From Nocardia miyunensis NBRC 108239 (GTDB lineage Bacteria; Actinomycetota; Actinomycetes; Mycobacteriales; Mycobacteriaceae), in NCBI RefSeq assembly GCF_001613065.1, contig NZ_BDBQ01000060.1, positions 1-64,000 on the forward strand: 64,000 nucleotides of DNA, read 5' to 3'. Below the pieces are notes generated by a model. That model was not told where the DNA came from. It did no database searches and was given only the letters and a program-made list of their open reading frames with translations. Positions 32,780 to 40,793 of the stretch are shown here, piece by piece. The translations under genes were made by a program, and so were the position numbers. Positions within the stretch are counted from its first letter, which is position 1. Each line of letters opens with the position of its first letter.

Positions 32780-33900
32780 GGATCGGCATGATCTGCCCGT
32801 ACTCCTTCGACGTACCGGGCGGGGTGCAGTCCCATGTCGCGGAGTTGGCGGAGGTGCTGATCGAACGCGGGCACCGGGTCAGCGTGCTCGCCCCGGCCTC
32901 GGAGGACACTCCGCTGCCGGATTTCGTGGTCTCGGCGGGTAAGGCGGTGGCAATCCCGTACAACGGCTCGGTGGCGCGGCTGTCCTTCGGGCCGACCGCC
33001 TACGGCCGGTTGCGGCGCTGGATCGCCGAGGGCGACTTCGACGTACTGCACGTCCACGAGCCCAATGCGCCGAGTCTGTCGATGCTTGCGCTGAAGGTCG
33101 CCGAGGGCCCGATCGTGGCGACGTTCCACACCTCGACCACGAAATCCCTTGTGCTGAGCACATTTCAGGGCGTGCTGCGGCCATACCACGAGAAGATCAG
33201 CGGCCGGATCGCGGTGTCGGAGCTGGCCCGCCGCTGGCAGGTGGAGGCGCTGGGCGGGGACGCGGTGGAGATCCCCAACGGCGTGGACGTGCCCGCGTTC
33301 GCGCACGCGCCGCTGCTGGGCGGTTATCCCCGCGCGGGCGGGACCGTGCTGTTCCTGGGCCGCTACGACGAACCGCGCAAGGGCATGGCGGTGCTGCTGG
33401 GCGCGCTGCCCGCGCTGGTGCGGCGGCATCCGGATGTGCAGATCCTGATCGTCGGGCGCGGCGACGAGGAGCGGTTGCGGCGCGAGGCCGGCGAACACGC
33501 CTCGCATCTGCGGTTCCTCGGTCAGGTCTCCGACGAGGACAAGGCCTCGGCGATGCGCAGTGCGGAGGTATATTGCGCGCCCAATCTCGGCGGGGAGAGT
33601 TTCGGGATCGTGCTGGTGGAGGCCATGGCCGCCGGAACCGCCGTCGTGGCAAGCGAATTGGACGCCTTCCGGCGGGTGCTGCGCGACGGCGTCGCGGGAA
33701 GGCTGGTTCCGGTGGGTGATTCGGCGGCGCTGGCGGAGGCGCTGAACGAGTTGCTCGGGGACGAGATCCGGCGGCAGGAATTGGTACGCGCGGCGAATCA
33801 GGTCGTGGGGGAATATGATTGGCCGGTCGTGGCCGAACAGATTCTGCGGGTGTACGAGACGGTCACGGTCGGTGACACCCGAGTCAGGACCGCCGGATGA
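32776..33900 (+). CDS. pimA: Phosphatidylinositol alpha-mannosyltransferase
   Basis: This 374-residue GT-B, GT4-family enzyme transfers mannose from GDP-mannose to phosphatidylinositol. It shows the acceptor loop GGVQSHVAELAEVL, VFHTSTT-type core (ATFHTSTTKS), the phosphate-binding LGRYDEPRKG, and the E-x7-E motif in GGESFGIVLVEAMAAG. It begins in the ATGA overlap with the acyltransferase gene and ends in an ATGA overlap with the NUDIX gene. A peripheral membrane protein is expected. Confidence 0.94.
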   Translation: MRIGMICPYSFDVPGGVQSHVAELAEVLIERGHRVSVLAPASEDTPLPDFVVSAGKAVAIPYNGSVARLSFGPTAYGRLRRWIAEGDFDVLHVHEPNAPSLSMLALKVAEGPIVATFHTSTTKSLVLSTFQGVLRPYHEKISGRIAVSELARRWQVEALGGDAVEIPNGVDVPAFAHAPLLGGYPRAGGTVLFLGRYDEPRKGMAVLLGALPALVRRHPDVQILIVGRGDEERLRREAGEHASHLRFLGQVSDEDKASAMRSAEVYCAPNLGGESFGIVLVEAMAAGTAVVASELDAFRRVLRDGVAGRLVPVGDSAALAEALNELLGDEIRRQELVRAANQVVGEYDWPVVAEQILRVYETVTVGDTRVRTAG

Positions 33901-34943
33901 TCACCTTCTCCGCCACCACGATTCTCGTTCTCGCGCTGATCGCGGCGTTGATCGTCGCCGCGGGCGTGTGGGCGTACTCCACGGCCAATCGGCTGGACCG
34001 GCTGCACGTGCGCAGTGATCAGGCGCGCGACGCGCTCGAGGCGGCGCTGTCGCGGCGCGCGGTGGTGGCCCGTACCGTGGCGATCTCGATGGCCGGTCCC
34101 GCGGCCGATCCCGCTGTGGCCGAGCGGTCGAAACGCCTTGTCGCCCTGGCGGATCGGGCCGAACGCTCGGATTGGCACACCCGCGAGACCGCGGAGAATC
34201 AGCTCGCTGTGGCACTGTCGGCGCTGGACATCACCCAGTTGCGTCCGCAGCTGGTGGCCGAACTGGCCGATGCCGAGGCGCGGGTGCTGATCGCGCGACG
34301 CTTCCACAACGACGCGGTGCGCGACACCCTGGCCTTGCGCACCCGACGCCCGGTGCGGCTGCTGCATCTGGGCGGTACCGCGCCGCTGCCGACGTATTTC
34401 GAGATCGCCGAGCGCGTGACGCCCGCGGCCACCACCGGCCTGGAGGTGGACACCGTGCGCACCTCCGCGCGGGTGATCCTGCTGGACGAACAGGATCGGG
34501 TGCTGCTGCTGCGCGGCCACGACCCGAAGACGCCGGACATGCCGTTCTGGTTCACCGTCGGCGGCGGCATCGAGCCGGGAGAGACCCTGCGCACCGCCGC
34601 GGTGCGCGAAGTGTGGGAGGAGACCGGATTCGCGCTGGACTCCTCGCTGCTGCGCGGCCCGCTGTGGCGGCGGGTGGCGGTGTTCCCGTTCGATGGTCGG
34701 CTGATCCGCTCCGAGGAATTGTTCTTCGTCGCCCGCGCAAAGAATTTCGCGCCGTCGGCCGCCGATCCGACGGCCTGGGAACGGCACTGCGTGACCGCCG
34801 ACAAGTGGTGCACGCCAGAGGATATCGCCGATCTGGACCGCCAGGGTGAGACGGTGTACCCCTTCCACCTCGATCAACTGCTGCCCGAGGCGGTCACCGC
34901 GTCCTCCGCGATGACCGATCCCGAGGTGCGCTCCATTCGCTAG
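33897..34943 (+). CDS. Membrane-anchored NUDIX hydrolase
   Basis: This 348-residue protein has one N-terminal membrane helix (about residues 7-27), an intervening alpha-helical region of about 130 residues, and a NUDIX domain with box GGGIEPGETLRTAAVREVWEETGF. It corresponds to the conserved NUDIX gene after pimA in mycobacteria (Rv2609c position). NUDIX enzymes cleave nucleoside-diphosphate-linked compounds; here the substrate is unknown. The position suggests a nucleotide-sugar or lipid-linked pyrophosphate. Confidence 0.9.
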   Translation: MITFSATTILVLALIAALIVAAGVWAYSTANRLDRLHVRSDQARDALEAALSRRAVVARTVAISMAGPAADPAVAERSKRLVALADRAERSDWHTRETAENQLAVALSALDITQLRPQLVAELADAEARVLIARRFHNDAVRDTLALRTRRPVRLLHLGGTAPLPTYFEIAERVTPAATTGLEVDTVRTSARVILLDEQDRVLLLRGHDPKTPDMPFWFTVGGGIEPGETLRTAAVREVWEETGFALDSSLLRGPLWRRVAVFPFDGRLIRSEELFFVARAKNFAPSAADPTAWERHCVTADKWCTPEDIADLDRQGETVYPFHLDQLLPEAVTASSAMTDPEVRSIR

Positions 34944-34964
34944 GCGTTCGGAAGCCGATATTCG

Positions 34965-34984
34965 CCCGGATGTCGCGGTCCGGG
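34965..34984 (+). terminator. Weak hairpin after the PIM gene run
   Basis: CCCGGA (34965-34970) pairs with TCCGGG (34979-34984), 22 nt past the NUDIX stop. The stem is only 6 bp with no U-tract. Confidence 0.3.
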
Positions 34985-35052
34985 TCGGCAACTGCTCACG
35001 GAATGTTAACCAGCCGTGGGGATATGCATTATGTTCGCGCTCACGTGCACAG

Positions 35053-35067
35053 GACAGTGTGACTGTC
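35053..35067. promoter_or_regulatory. Dyad upstream of the orphan trpB
   Basis: GACAGT and ACTGTC are perfect 6-bp arms with a 3-bp spacer, 35 bp before the trpB ATG. A -10-like TATGCA lies near 35024. The dyad resembles a GntR-type operator but no regulator adjoins. Confidence 0.4.
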
Positions 35068-35101
35068 GGATTTGTGTCGTTAGCGAGAGTTGTCGGTGGA
35101 C

Positions 35102-36355
35102 ATGGTGATTGACCACGAGATTGCGCCGGGCCGTCGATTGGGCGAGGTGTTGCCCGACGAGCACGGCCGGTTCGGGCTCTACGGCGGACGGTACGTTCCC
35201 GAGGGCCTGATGGCCGCCCTGCTGGACCTGGAACGAACCTATCTGGTGGCCAGGAACGATCCGGGTTTCATCGCCGAACTCGACGAGTTGCTGCGCGATC
35301 GAGTGGGCAGACCCACTCTGCTGCACCGGGTTCCGCGGTTCGCCGGGGAGTTGCGGGTGCCCGGGATACGGGTCTACCTCAAGCGCGAGGACATGACGCA
35401 CACCGGCGCGCACAAGATCAACAATGCGATCGGGCAGGTGTTGCTGGCCCGGCGGATGGGTAAACGCCGGATCATTGCCGAGACCGGAGCCGGGCAGCAC
35501 GGCGTCGCGGTGGCGACGGTGTGCGCGATGCTCGGCCTGAGCTGTGTGATCCACATGGGCGCGGACGACATGGTGCGGCAGGAGTCGAACGTCGTGCGTA
35601 TGCGGCTGCTCGGCGCCGAGGTTCGCGAGGTGCGCGCCGGCGGCCGGGGACTCAAGGAGGCGGTCAGCGAATCGGTGCGCGACTGGGTGGCGAATCTGGA
35701 CACCAGTCACTACGTCTTCGGCACGGCTGCCGGGCCCGCGCCCTATCCGTGGATCGTGCGCGAATTCCAGACGGTGATCGGCCGGGAATCTCGCGCGCAG
35801 ATCCTGGAATCCGAAGGGCGGCTACCGGATTCGGTGCTGGCGTGCGTCGGCGGTGGGAGCAATGCGATCGGCATGTTCCATCCGTTCGTGGACGATCCGG
35901 AAGTTCGGCTGATCGGAGTGGAGGCGGCCGGACGCGGCGGGAACGAGCACGCGGCGACGCTGAGCTTCGGGCGTCCCGGCGAGGTCGACGGCTCGTACAG
36001 CTATCTACTACAGGACGAGGACGGGCAGATCAGCCGCACCCACAGCATTGCCGCGGGCCTGGACTATCCCGGTGTCGGCCCCGAGCTGAGCCACCTCAAG
36101 GACACCGGCCGGGCCGTCTTCGGCACGGCCACCGACGCGCAGGCCCTGCGCGGCATGCGCACGCTGAGCCGTACCGAGGGGATCCTGCCCGCCCTGGAAT
36201 CCGCGCACGCTCTCGGCTATCTGCTGGACGCGGCCGAACGCGGTGAGCTGCAACCGGATTCGGTGGTCCTGGTGTGCCTGTCCGGCCGTGGCGACAAGGA
36301 TCTGCACATCGCCGCGGACGGGCTGAACACGCTCGAATCGGAGCTCAGAACGTGA
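35102..36355 (+). CDS. trpB: Tryptophan synthase beta-subunit-like PLP enzyme, orphan
   Basis: This 417-residue fold type II PLP enzyme joins serine and indole to give tryptophan in the canonical reaction. It keeps the PLP lysine (Lys105 in HKINNA), ETGAGQHG with the catalytic glutamate, the phosphate loop GGGSNAIGMF and LSGRGDKD. The usual VEAAGHG loop reads VEAAGRGGNEHAATL and is a few residues shorter. The alpha subunit and trpC are not here, so this is either a second TrpB or a standalone variant. ATG at 35102 is used; TTG at 35090 and GTG at 35096 are in frame. Its 3' end overlaps the opposing porin-like gene by 11 bp. Confidence 0.88.
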   Translation: MVIDHEIAPGRRLGEVLPDEHGRFGLYGGRYVPEGLMAALLDLERTYLVARNDPGFIAELDELLRDRVGRPTLLHRVPRFAGELRVPGIRVYLKREDMTHTGAHKINNAIGQVLLARRMGKRRIIAETGAGQHGVAVATVCAMLGLSCVIHMGADDMVRQESNVVRMRLLGAEVREVRAGGRGLKEAVSESVRDWVANLDTSHYVFGTAAGPAPYPWIVREFQTVIGRESRAQILESEGRLPDSVLACVGGGSNAIGMFHPFVDDPEVRLIGVEAAGRGGNEHAATLSFGRPGEVDGSYSYLLQDEDGQISRTHSIAAGLDYPGVGPELSHLKDTGRAVFGTATDAQALRGMRTLSRTEGILPALESAHALGYLLDAAERGELQPDSVVLVCLSGRGDKDLHIAADGLNTLESELRT

Positions 36356-37535
36356 ACTTGTTGCCGTAGGCGGTGGTCTGCACGTTGCCGTGTGCCGTGG
36401 CGACCGTGGTCGTGACGAACGGAACCGCCTCTACCGGGGAGGCGCACTGGGAGACGTTGAGGGAGGCGTTGGAGAAGGTGAGGTGGTAGGGAAACCGGGT
36501 GGTGTTGTCCAGGGTGGCGGTGGTGGTGGTCGCCGTGGTGACCTGGCCAGGTTGGATCGTGGCCTGCAGGATCTCCTGCAGGCCGAGCGTGCCGCCGAAA
36601 TTGGGTGCGATGCCCACGGTGGCGGAGTTGCTGTTGGTGGGTGTGGTGGTAGTGGGTGTGGTCGTGGTGGGTTCGGTGGTGGGTGGCGGTGTGGTCGTGG
36701 GTGGCGTGGTGGTGCTGGCCGCTGCGCTGGTGCTGGCGGGTGTGCTGGTGCTGGCGGGTGTGCTGGAGGTGGGTGGTGCGGCGATGGTGGGCGGCGTGGT
36801 GGCCGCTGGTGTTGCGGAGGTGGGTGGTGCGGCGGTGGTAGGTGGCGTGGCGGCGGCTGGTGTTGCGGCGATGGTGGGTGGCGTGGCGGCGGCTGGTGTT
36901 GCGGAGGTGGGTGGTGCGGCGGTGGTAGGTGGCGTGGCGGCGGCTGGTGTTGCGGCGGTGGGTGGTGCGGCGGTGATGGGTGCGGTGGCGGCGGCTGGTG
37001 TGGCGGAGGTAGGCGGTGTGCTGCGGGTGGGTGATGCGGCGGAGGTGGTAGTGGATGGTGCGCCGGCGGTGGTCGACGCTGCCGGGGGCTGTGATGTGCC
37101 GGTGTTGGGCAGGTTGCGCGCGACTTTCGCGGCTCCCACGGCGCTCACGGAGGACGGGGTGGTGATTGTGAGGTTCGGAGAGACGCCGCCGTTGAGGCCC
37201 TGGACCGGCTCGAAGCCGACGCTGACGCCTCCGGCCGTGCTGACGCCGCACCCGAGCAGGAATCCCGCGATCGCGGTGCCGGAGGTGATCGGAGCGCCGG
37301 TGGCCGCGACCGAGTACGTGCCGCTCACCTGGGCGGCGTGTGAGAACGTCATGAGGTAGGTCGGGGTTCGATTACCCGGCGGCGCCGTCCCGATGCGATC
37401 GACCGAGGCATGCAGGTGTACACCCGATCCGTCCACATCGGCACTGGTGGTCTGCGCGTTTCCGGGCCAAGCCGACACGGCCCACAGGTCGATCGCCAGC
37501 ACACTTGCTGCGGCGAGGGCGAAGGAGCGTCGCAT
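36345..37535 (-). CDS. MspA-like secreted protein with Thr/Pro/Ala repeat insert
   Basis: This 396-residue exported protein has a signal peptide (about 1-28). The N-terminal part (50-145) has GTAIAGFLLGCGVSTAGGVSVG, and the C-terminal part (306-396) has GTLGLQEILQATIQPGQ, CASPVEAVPFVTTTV and a final aromatic strand. Both resemble the two halves of MspA-family beta-barrel porins of mycolate bacteria. Two cysteines (96, 364) could pair. Between them lies a low-complexity linker of about 160 residues (147-305), rich in Pro, Thr and Ala with 17-residue repeats. An insert of this kind in an MspA barrel is unusual. The family call rests on pattern only. The 3' end overlaps trpB. Confidence 0.65.
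   Translation of the reverse strand: MRRSFALAAASVLAIDLWAVSAWPGNAQTTSADVDGSGVHLHASVDRIGTAPPGNRTPTYLMTFSHAAQVSGTYSVAATGAPITSGTAIAGFLLGCGVSTAGGVSVGFEPVQGLNGGVSPNLTITTPSSVSAVGAAKVARNLPNTGTSQPPAASTTAGAPSTTTSAASPTRSTPPTSATPAAATAPITAAPPTAATPAAATPPTTAAPPTSATPAAATPPTIAATPAAATPPTTAAPPTSATPAATTPPTIAAPPTSSTPASTSTPASTSAAASTTTPPTTTPPPTTEPTTTTPTTTTPTNSNSATVGIAPNFGGTLGLQEILQATIQPGQVTTATTTTATLDNTTRFPYHLTFSNASLNVSQCASPVEAVPFVTTTVATAHGNVQTTAYGNKFTF
36765..37016 (-). repeat. 51-bp minisatellite coding for PPTSATPAAATPPTTAA-type units
   Basis: About four copies of a 17-residue unit plus a shortened copy lie in the linker of the porin-like gene, all in frame. The units differ by single residues. The third is followed by a partial unit that has lost four residues. 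Confidence 0.8.
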
Positions 37536-37800
37536 AGCGGATCCTGTTCTCGAAACGGACGTGCTGAGCTGCGGACTTCCGGAGAGCGAGGCGTGCTGCT
37601 ATCAGCGCAGATCATAGGTGACTGGGGCGGGAAAACCCTGGTGGCGAGGCGGGCGCGCCCGACCGGATATGTCCGGACGCCGACGGTGAGGGCTCGGTGA
37701 TCGGAGGTGAAGCACTGTGAGATGTCTCATCATCCGATAGGGTCGGTGCGCGGTTTGCCGTTGGTACACACGGTGAATCGGATGTGTGGAGGTGAATACC

Positions 37801-37902
37801 GTGACCATGTCGTATCTGCTGCACGACTTCCTGTTGCCGTACATCGGCGAGGAGGCCGCGACCTACTGGGCGACGCTGCTGGTGATCGATCCGGCGGGGT
37901 GA
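37801..37902 (+). CDS. Putative small protein, 33 residues
   Basis: The reading frame from GTG 37801 (or ATG 37807) to TGA at 37900-37902 gives a hydrophobic peptide with YLLHDFLLPYIGEEAATYW. GGAGG lies 8 nt before the GTG. The third codon positions are almost all G or C, as in real genes of this genome. It could be a single-pass membrane or regulatory peptide. I do not recognise a family. The remaining DNA at 37536-38055 shows no other gene. Confidence 0.4.
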   Translation: MTMSYLLHDFLLPYIGEEAATYWATLLVIDPAG

Positions 37903-38055
37903 TCGCATAGCGGCGCAGTAGCCGCATTCGCCGTCCGGCTCGGGGTGGCAGTCCAGTGGTCTCCGACTGGCTATGAAGTGGCCTGATCGGGCCGCCTAGA
38001 ATCGTGTCGTTCGATCATGAACGATCCGTTTTCGCCCATCACACAGGAGTTAGCC

Positions 38056-38958
38056 GTGACGACGCCCCACACCGCCCCGACGACCGGTACCGCCCGCGTG
38101 AAGCGCGGTATGGCCGAGATGCTCAAGGGCGGGGTGATCATGGACGTGGTCACGCCCGATCAGGCGAAGATCGCCGAGGACGCCGGCGCGGTCGCCGTGA
38201 TGGCCCTCGAGCGGGTTCCCGCCGACATCCGCGCCCAGGGCGGTGTGTCCCGGATGAGCGACCCGGACATGATCGACGGCATCATCAACGCCGTGTCCAT
38301 TCCGGTGATGGCCAAGGCCCGGATCGGTCACTTCGTGGAGGCGCAGATCCTGCAGAGCCTCGGGGTGGACTACATCGACGAGTCCGAGGTGCTGACCCCC
38401 GCGGACTACTCGAATCACATCGACAAGTGGAACTTCACCGTCCCGTTCGTCTGCGGCGCGACCAACCTCGGCGAGGCGTTGCGGCGAATCACCGAGGGGG
38501 CGGCCATGATTCGCTCCAAGGGCGAGGCCGGGACAGGCGATGTGTCCAACGCCACCACGCACATGCGCAAGATCCGCGGCGAGCTGCGGCGGCTGAGCTC
38601 CCTGCCCGAGGACGAGCTGTTCGTGGCCGCGAAGGAACTGCAGGCTCCCTACGAGCTGGTTCGCGAGGTCGCCGAGACCGGCAAGCTGCCGGTGGTGCTG
38701 TTCACCGCGGGCGGTATCGCCACTCCCGCGGACGCCGCGATGATGATGCAGCTCGGCGCGGAGGGCGTGTTCGTCGGCTCGGGCATCTTCAAGTCGGGTG
38801 ATCCGGCGCAGCGCGCGGCGGCCATCGTCAAGGCCACGACCTTCCACGACGATCCCGATGTGCTGGCTAAGATCTCCCGTGGTCTGGGCGAGGCCATGGT
38901 CGGCATCAACGTCGAGGAGATCCCCGAGCCGCACCGCCTCGCCGAGCGTGGTTGGTGA
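38056..38958 (+). CDS. pdxS: Pyridoxal 5'-phosphate synthase subunit PdxS
   Basis: This 300-residue TIM-barrel synthase makes PLP from ribose 5-phosphate, glyceraldehyde 3-phosphate and ammonia supplied by PdxT. The catalytic lysines are Lys87 in VMAKARIGHF and Lys155 in RSKGEAGTGDV; Asp30 in VIMDVVTPDQA is also kept. GTG at 38056 is chosen because AGGAG precedes it by 6 nt; an ATG at 38017 has none. The partner pdxT is 4.6 kb downstream, with four unrelated genes between, a looser arrangement than the mycobacterial pdxS-tesB-pdxT. Confidence 0.95.
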   Translation: MTTPHTAPTTGTARVKRGMAEMLKGGVIMDVVTPDQAKIAEDAGAVAVMALERVPADIRAQGGVSRMSDPDMIDGIINAVSIPVMAKARIGHFVEAQILQSLGVDYIDESEVLTPADYSNHIDKWNFTVPFVCGATNLGEALRRITEGAAMIRSKGEAGTGDVSNATTHMRKIRGELRRLSSLPEDELFVAAKELQAPYELVREVAETGKLPVVLFTAGGIATPADAAMMMQLGAEGVFVGSGIFKSGDPAQRAAAIVKATTFHDDPDVLAKISRGLGEAMVGINVEEIPEPHRLAERGW

Positions 38959-38981
38959 GCATCATCTGATCCGCTTTTTCG

Positions 38982-39012
38982 CGAGCCCCGGCCCCGCGTG
39001 GGTCGGGGCTCG
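38982..39012 (+). terminator. Hairpin terminator of pdxS
   Basis: CGAGCCCCG (38982-38990) pairs with CGGGGCTCG (39004-39012), 24 nt past the stop codon, followed by a short T-containing tail. Confidence 0.65.
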
Positions 39013-39055
39013 TTGTCGTCGTATGGCCTGTTCACCGCCCATCGATGCGACCCGG

Positions 39056-39105
39056 TTGTCAAACGGAACAATGATCCGTATTGTTACCGGAGCGAGGTTC
39101 CGTTT
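39056..39105 (+). promoter_or_regulatory. Consensus promoter overlaid by several dyads
   Basis: TTGTCA (39056-39061) and TATTGT (39079-39084) are 17 nt apart, a near-consensus promoter for the gene at 39137. Over it lie AACAAT/ATTGTT (39067-39072, 39080-39085) and AAACGGAAC/GTTCCGTTT (39061-39069, 39097-39105). ACGGA/TCCGT (39063-39067, 39075-39079) adds a third. Such layering suggests tight repression, probably by a TetR-type protein encoded elsewhere. Confidence 0.6.
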
Positions 39106-39136
39106 TATCGCGCGACGCCGAAAGGACTGATGAACG

Positions 39137-40036
39137 ATGCCGCATACACCCCGCCCGAGCTTCGGGATCATGACCGCACCCCAGCAGGTGGATTACCGGG
39201 ACGTTCAGCGAGTGTGGCAGGAGGCGGACGGTATCGAGCAGATCGAGCACGCCTGGCTGTTCGATCACTTCATGCCGATCGCCGGCGATCCGGACGGTCC
39301 GATCCTCGAGGGCTGGACGCTGCTGTCCGCACTGGCCGCGCAGACCTCCCGGCTGCGTCTGGGACTACTGGTGACCAGCAACCGATTCCGGCCCCCGGCC
39401 GTGCTGGCCAAGATCGCCACGACGGTGGACATCGTCTCGGGCGGACGCCTGGACTTCGGCATCGGAGTCGGCTCGCGGCCCGACATCCCCACGGCCAGAC
39501 GCGAATACGACGGCCACGGCCTGCCATATCACGACACCGCGCACGCCGTCGGCAGTTTCGCGGAGGCGTGCACGGTGATCCGGCGGCTGTGGACCGAGAA
39601 CGAGCCCTTCGATTTCGACGGCGAGTACGTCAAGCTGACCGGGGCGTTGGACAATCCCAAGCCCGTGCAGCGCCCGCATCCGCCGATCATGATCGGCGGC
39701 CGTGCGGCGGCTACCCTGCGGGTGGCCGCCGAGCACGCCGATCTGTGGAACATCCCCGGCGGCGATATCGACGACGCTGTCCAGCGCAGTGCCCTGCTGG
39801 ATCGCTACTGCGCCGAGATCGGCAGGGATCCGGCCGCGATCACCCGCTCGATCTTCCTGCCCGTGTCCTATGCGCAGCCCGAGCTCACGCGCGCCGCGGT
39901 CGATGAGGCGGTCGAGGCGGGCTTCGGGCACATCGTCCTGGGGCTCGCGGATCCCTATCCGGCCGGAGTCGCGCGCTGGGTCGCCGAGGAGATCATCGGC
40001 GCGCGGGCAGAGGCCGTCGCACCGGCGGGTGCGTGA
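39137..40036 (+). CDS. LLM-class F420/flavin-dependent oxidoreductase
   Basis: This 299-residue luciferase-like (TIM barrel) enzyme shows HAWLFDHFMPI, SRLRLGLLVTSNRFRPPAVLAKIATTVDIVSGGRLDFGIGVGS and HPPIMIGG, typical of the F420-dependent group in actinobacteria. It would transfer hydride between F420 (or FMN) and an unknown substrate. The gene stands alone behind a strong regulated promoter. AAAGGA lies upstream of the ATG at 39137. It interrupts the pdxS-to-pdxT order found in mycobacteria. Confidence 0.88.
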   Translation: MPHTPRPSFGIMTAPQQVDYRDVQRVWQEADGIEQIEHAWLFDHFMPIAGDPDGPILEGWTLLSALAAQTSRLRLGLLVTSNRFRPPAVLAKIATTVDIVSGGRLDFGIGVGSRPDIPTARREYDGHGLPYHDTAHAVGSFAEACTVIRRLWTENEPFDFDGEYVKLTGALDNPKPVQRPHPPIMIGGRAAATLRVAAEHADLWNIPGGDIDDAVQRSALLDRYCAEIGRDPAAITRSIFLPVSYAQPELTRAAVDEAVEAGFGHIVLGLADPYPAGVARWVAEEIIGARAEAVAPAGA

Positions 40037-40075
40037 ACGGTCTCCGGGCGGAGAACCTTTGCGCTGGAGATCTTT

Positions 40076-40693
40076 TCAGCTTGGGCGTGGGTCTCGAGCG
40101 TGTAGTGCCGGACGATCGCGGTGATCCCACGCGACCAGGATGTCCGGCTCCTGACGCGCGTCGCGGCGGTGCCGCAGCAGCGCGGCGACGATGAACGGTT
40201 CGACATCGGCGCGGCGCAGCGCGCCTTCGGACAGACGGAGCTCGACGCTCAGATCGAACGTCAGTCCGCGATCGAGCAACATCGGCCCGGCGACGAGCAG
40301 AATCGTGTCCGGAGTCGCGGAAATCGTCGCGGCGCGGGCGGATCGGTCGATGCTCTCGTTCCAGAGGGCGGGCAGCCAGCGGCCGTGCTCGCGCAATGCC
40401 TGCAACACTTCGCGATTCAGGCCCGCATAGTCGAACCAGGCTGTGCGGTAGGACATCTCGTCGCGGCCGAACTCCAGGCGCAACGACGCCGGGCGGACAT
40501 AGTCGTGCAGTGACACCGTCGCGCAGGCCCGCCCGCGGGTGCGGATGCGTTCGGCGATGGTTTCGGCGAAACCGAGCGGATCGGCCGCATCGGCCCCATC
40601 CACGGCGACGATCGCGCGTCCCGGCAGCATGAGGGCGCGATCGCGCACGGTCTCGACCAGCGCGTCGACGGTGACAGGGGAGAAGCTCGGCAC
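40076..40693 (-). CDS. Uridine-kinase-like protein with degenerate P-loop
   Basis: This 205-residue protein is patterned on actinobacterial uridine kinase-like proteins. It has VAVDGADAADPLGFAETIAERI where active members have a GxxxxGK[ST] P-loop, then VSLHDYVRPASLRLE, and later TPDTILLVAGPMLLDRGL. The Lys and Ser/Thr of Walker A are missing, so ATP binding is doubtful. GTG at 40693 gives the family-like start. It converges on the oxidoreductase gene and is divergent from tesB. Confidence 0.65.
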   Translation of the reverse strand: MPSFSPVTVDALVETVRDRALMLPGRAIVAVDGADAADPLGFAETIAERIRTRGRACATVSLHDYVRPASLRLEFGRDEMSYRTAWFDYAGLNREVLQALREHGRWLPALWNESIDRSARAATISATPDTILLVAGPMLLDRGLTFDLSVELRLSEGALRRADVEPFIVAALLRHRRDARQEPDILVAWDHRDRPALHARDPRPS

Positions 40694-40793
40694 CGGACCA
40701 TCATGCCGGGCGGCGGGTTTCGCGGAGAGTCGGCCGTCGCGGCCGGTTCGCCATCGCTTAGCCTGAGCACGGCGACTTCCGGAAGGACGGTTC

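Noticed and set aside
36765..37016. Assembly artefact in the repeat
   Set aside because: The units differ in sequence and keep frame, with intact ends on both sides.
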